Source of the DNA: CBDUEV01 sp965366365
GTDB taxonomy: Bacteria > Actinomycetota > Acidimicrobiia > Spongiisociales > JAENVV01
DNA: 6,840 nucleotides
Reading direction: 5' to 3'
Assembly (NCBI GenBank): GCA_965366365.1
Contig: CBDUEV010000110.1
Location: forward strand, 1-6,840
The stretch's first letter is position 1. Each line of letters begins with the position of its first letter. Below, piece after piece: positions 5,841-6,840 of the stretch. Below the pieces are notes generated by a model. The model did not search any database. It had not been told where the DNA came from and saw only the letters and a program-made list of their open reading frames with translations. The translations under genes and the position numbers were made by a program.

Positions 5841-6840
5841 ATGTTGACCAACGATCGTATTCTTCGACGCGGCGCGGCCAAGACGGCCGCGCTGGCGATG
5901 GCACTGGTTGTTGCTTTGGCCGCCTGCGGCGGCGGGTCGGGCGACGATGAAGCCGTGCCGACATCCAGCGAGGGAGCGGTCGAGGAGACGGTCGCCACCG
6001 AGGCCAGTGACCCCGGCACCGATCCCGCCGCCGTCGAGGAGGTCCCGGGCGAGGACGACCTCGCCTCCGTTCCTCTGCTCGAACCGGCGCTCGAAATCGA
6101 GGTCGGAGATATCGATGAGCCCAAGTCGATTGCCTTGTCGCCCGATGGAAGCCTCGTAGCCGTCCTGGGCGGAGGGCCGTTCAGGGATATCGACATCTTC
6201 CTGAGGATCTACGACACGACCACGGGTGAGCTGACCAACGACGTTTCGTTCGATGAGGAGAGTTCGTCCGTCGGTCGACTCTATTGGACCGCCGACAACC
6301 ATCTGATCGGACTCGACACAGTCTCGTTCGAGACTCGGGTCGTTACCTGGGACGGCGCCACTTTCGAGCTCATCGACTCGTTCGTCATGGATGAGTTCGT
6401 GTGTCTGGACGCAATCTTTGGTTTCGACCGAGTGGATGGCGCCATCTTCGCGTACAGCGACATCGAGAGACCGTACACACTCTGCCGTCGGGAATTGACC
6501 TCCGACACGGTGCTCGAAGCCCCACTGAAGGACAGCCAGGATGCCGGGTACCGCACGCTTCTTGCCGATGGCAGTGCGTTGGTCGCCGAGGTCTGGGATG
6601 AGGGCGCTCAGCAGTACCTCTTGGTTCGGTTCGATCCGACCACGCTCGAAGTCACCGACTCCGAGGTGCTCGACCGCACGCGACTCGAGGCGGCGGGTGT
6701 TGGAGTTGAGCTGATCATGGCTCCCGACACCGGCCAGAGCGGTAATCGTGCTCTCAGCCTGCAACCGTCCGGCGTGTCGGTGCCTTCGGGACTGGATCGT
6801 CCGAGGTTCTCGCCCGACGGCTCGCTGTTGTGGGCGGTCA
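5841..6840 (+). CDS. Lipoprotein with beta-propeller-like (WD40/PD40-type) motifs, 3' end cut by the window
   Basis: The ORF runs from ATG 5841 to the edge without a stop: 333 codons plus one base. GAGGGGG at 5832-5838 supports the start. The N-terminus has Arg9-Arg10, a hydrophobic core and the lipobox LAAC with Cys29, followed by a Gly-Gly-Gly-Ser linker. This is a type II signal peptide for lipid anchoring outside the membrane. Residues 34-75 are a flexible acidic Ser/Thr/Glu/Pro linker, as in many actinobacterial lipoproteins. The body then reads as strands with two SPDGS motifs (100-104 and 324-328) and YDTTTGEL, FDPTTLEV-type blade ends, fitting a WD40/PD40 propeller that binds a ligand or partner. 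No catalytic site is visible. A 204-base gap separates it from the PrsW-like gene, so it probably has its own promoter. Its function is unknown. Confidence 0.88.
   Translation, partial: MLTNDRILRRGAAKTAALAMALVVALAACGGGSGDDEAVPTSSEGAVEETVATEASDPGTDPAAVEEVPGEDDLASVPLLEPALEIEVGDIDEPKSIALSPDGSLVAVLGGGPFRDIDIFLRIYDTTTGELTNDVSFDEESSSVGRLYWTADNHLIGLDTVSFETRVVTWDGATFELIDSFVMDEFVCLDAIFGFDRVDGAIFAYSDIERPYTLCRRELTSDTVLEAPLKDSQDAGYRTLLADGSALVAEVWDEGAQQYLLVRFDPTTLEVTDSEVLDRTRLEAAGVGVELIMAPDTGQSGNRALSLQPSGVSVPSGLDRPRFSPDGSLLWAV

Noticed and set aside
5625..6764. Long open frame of 379 codons on the - strand
   Set aside because: It lies antisense to the lipoprotein gene, which has a ribosome site, a lipobox and propeller-like motifs. 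The - strand frame shows no domain and is explained by high-GC codon bias.
1..6840. CRISPR arrays, tRNA or rRNA genes, insertion sequences, phage attachment sites
   Set aside because: I saw no regularly spaced direct repeats, no tRNA or rRNA-like sequence, no transposase and no terminal inverted repeats.

Overview
The window is high-GC DNA, densely coding, with every supported gene on the + strand. Frequent GTG/TTG starts, GGAGG-type ribosome sites and a lipoprotein with an LAAC-GGG lipobox followed by an acidic Ser/Thr/Glu linker all suggest a high-GC Gram-positive (Actinomycetota, possibly Acidimicrobiia-like). This assignment is inferred from style; no marker gene is present.

Layout: (1) The left edge (1-122) holds two small adjacent hairpins, perhaps the end of an upstream unit, then a ribosome site. 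(2) 123-647 encodes an unrecognised 174-residue protein with a glycine-zipper segment set between beta-rich parts. (3) 771-5636 looks like one three-gene operon: a 90-residue Pro/Gly-rich acidic ORF with a TTG start, a 1169-residue RHS/YD-repeat protein starting 10 bases later, and a PrsW-like multi-pass intramembrane protease whose GTG start lies inside the end of the RHS gene. (4) A 204-base gap carries a possible terminator hairpin. (5) A putative secreted lipoprotein with beta-propeller-like SPDG motifs starts at 5841 and runs off the right edge.

The most interesting unit is the RHS-PrsW pair. The RHS protein has the standard shell parts (N-terminal strand-rich domain, about 550 residues of YD repeats, RHS-associated core) and then a distinct 194-residue C-terminal region. 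That region has a His-first, Cys-later layout (His1007, Cys1086) like circularly permuted papain-fold/NlpC-P60/LRAT enzymes, plus a tail with four Tyr-Thr-Pro motifs. The next gene occupies the position where polymorphic toxin systems usually keep an immunity gene, but it encodes a membrane protein with the four PrsW/CPBP-type motifs (EExxK, FxxxE, a membrane His, HxxxN). It could be an immunity protein, a processing or release protease, or a signalling partner. The sequence does not decide between these.
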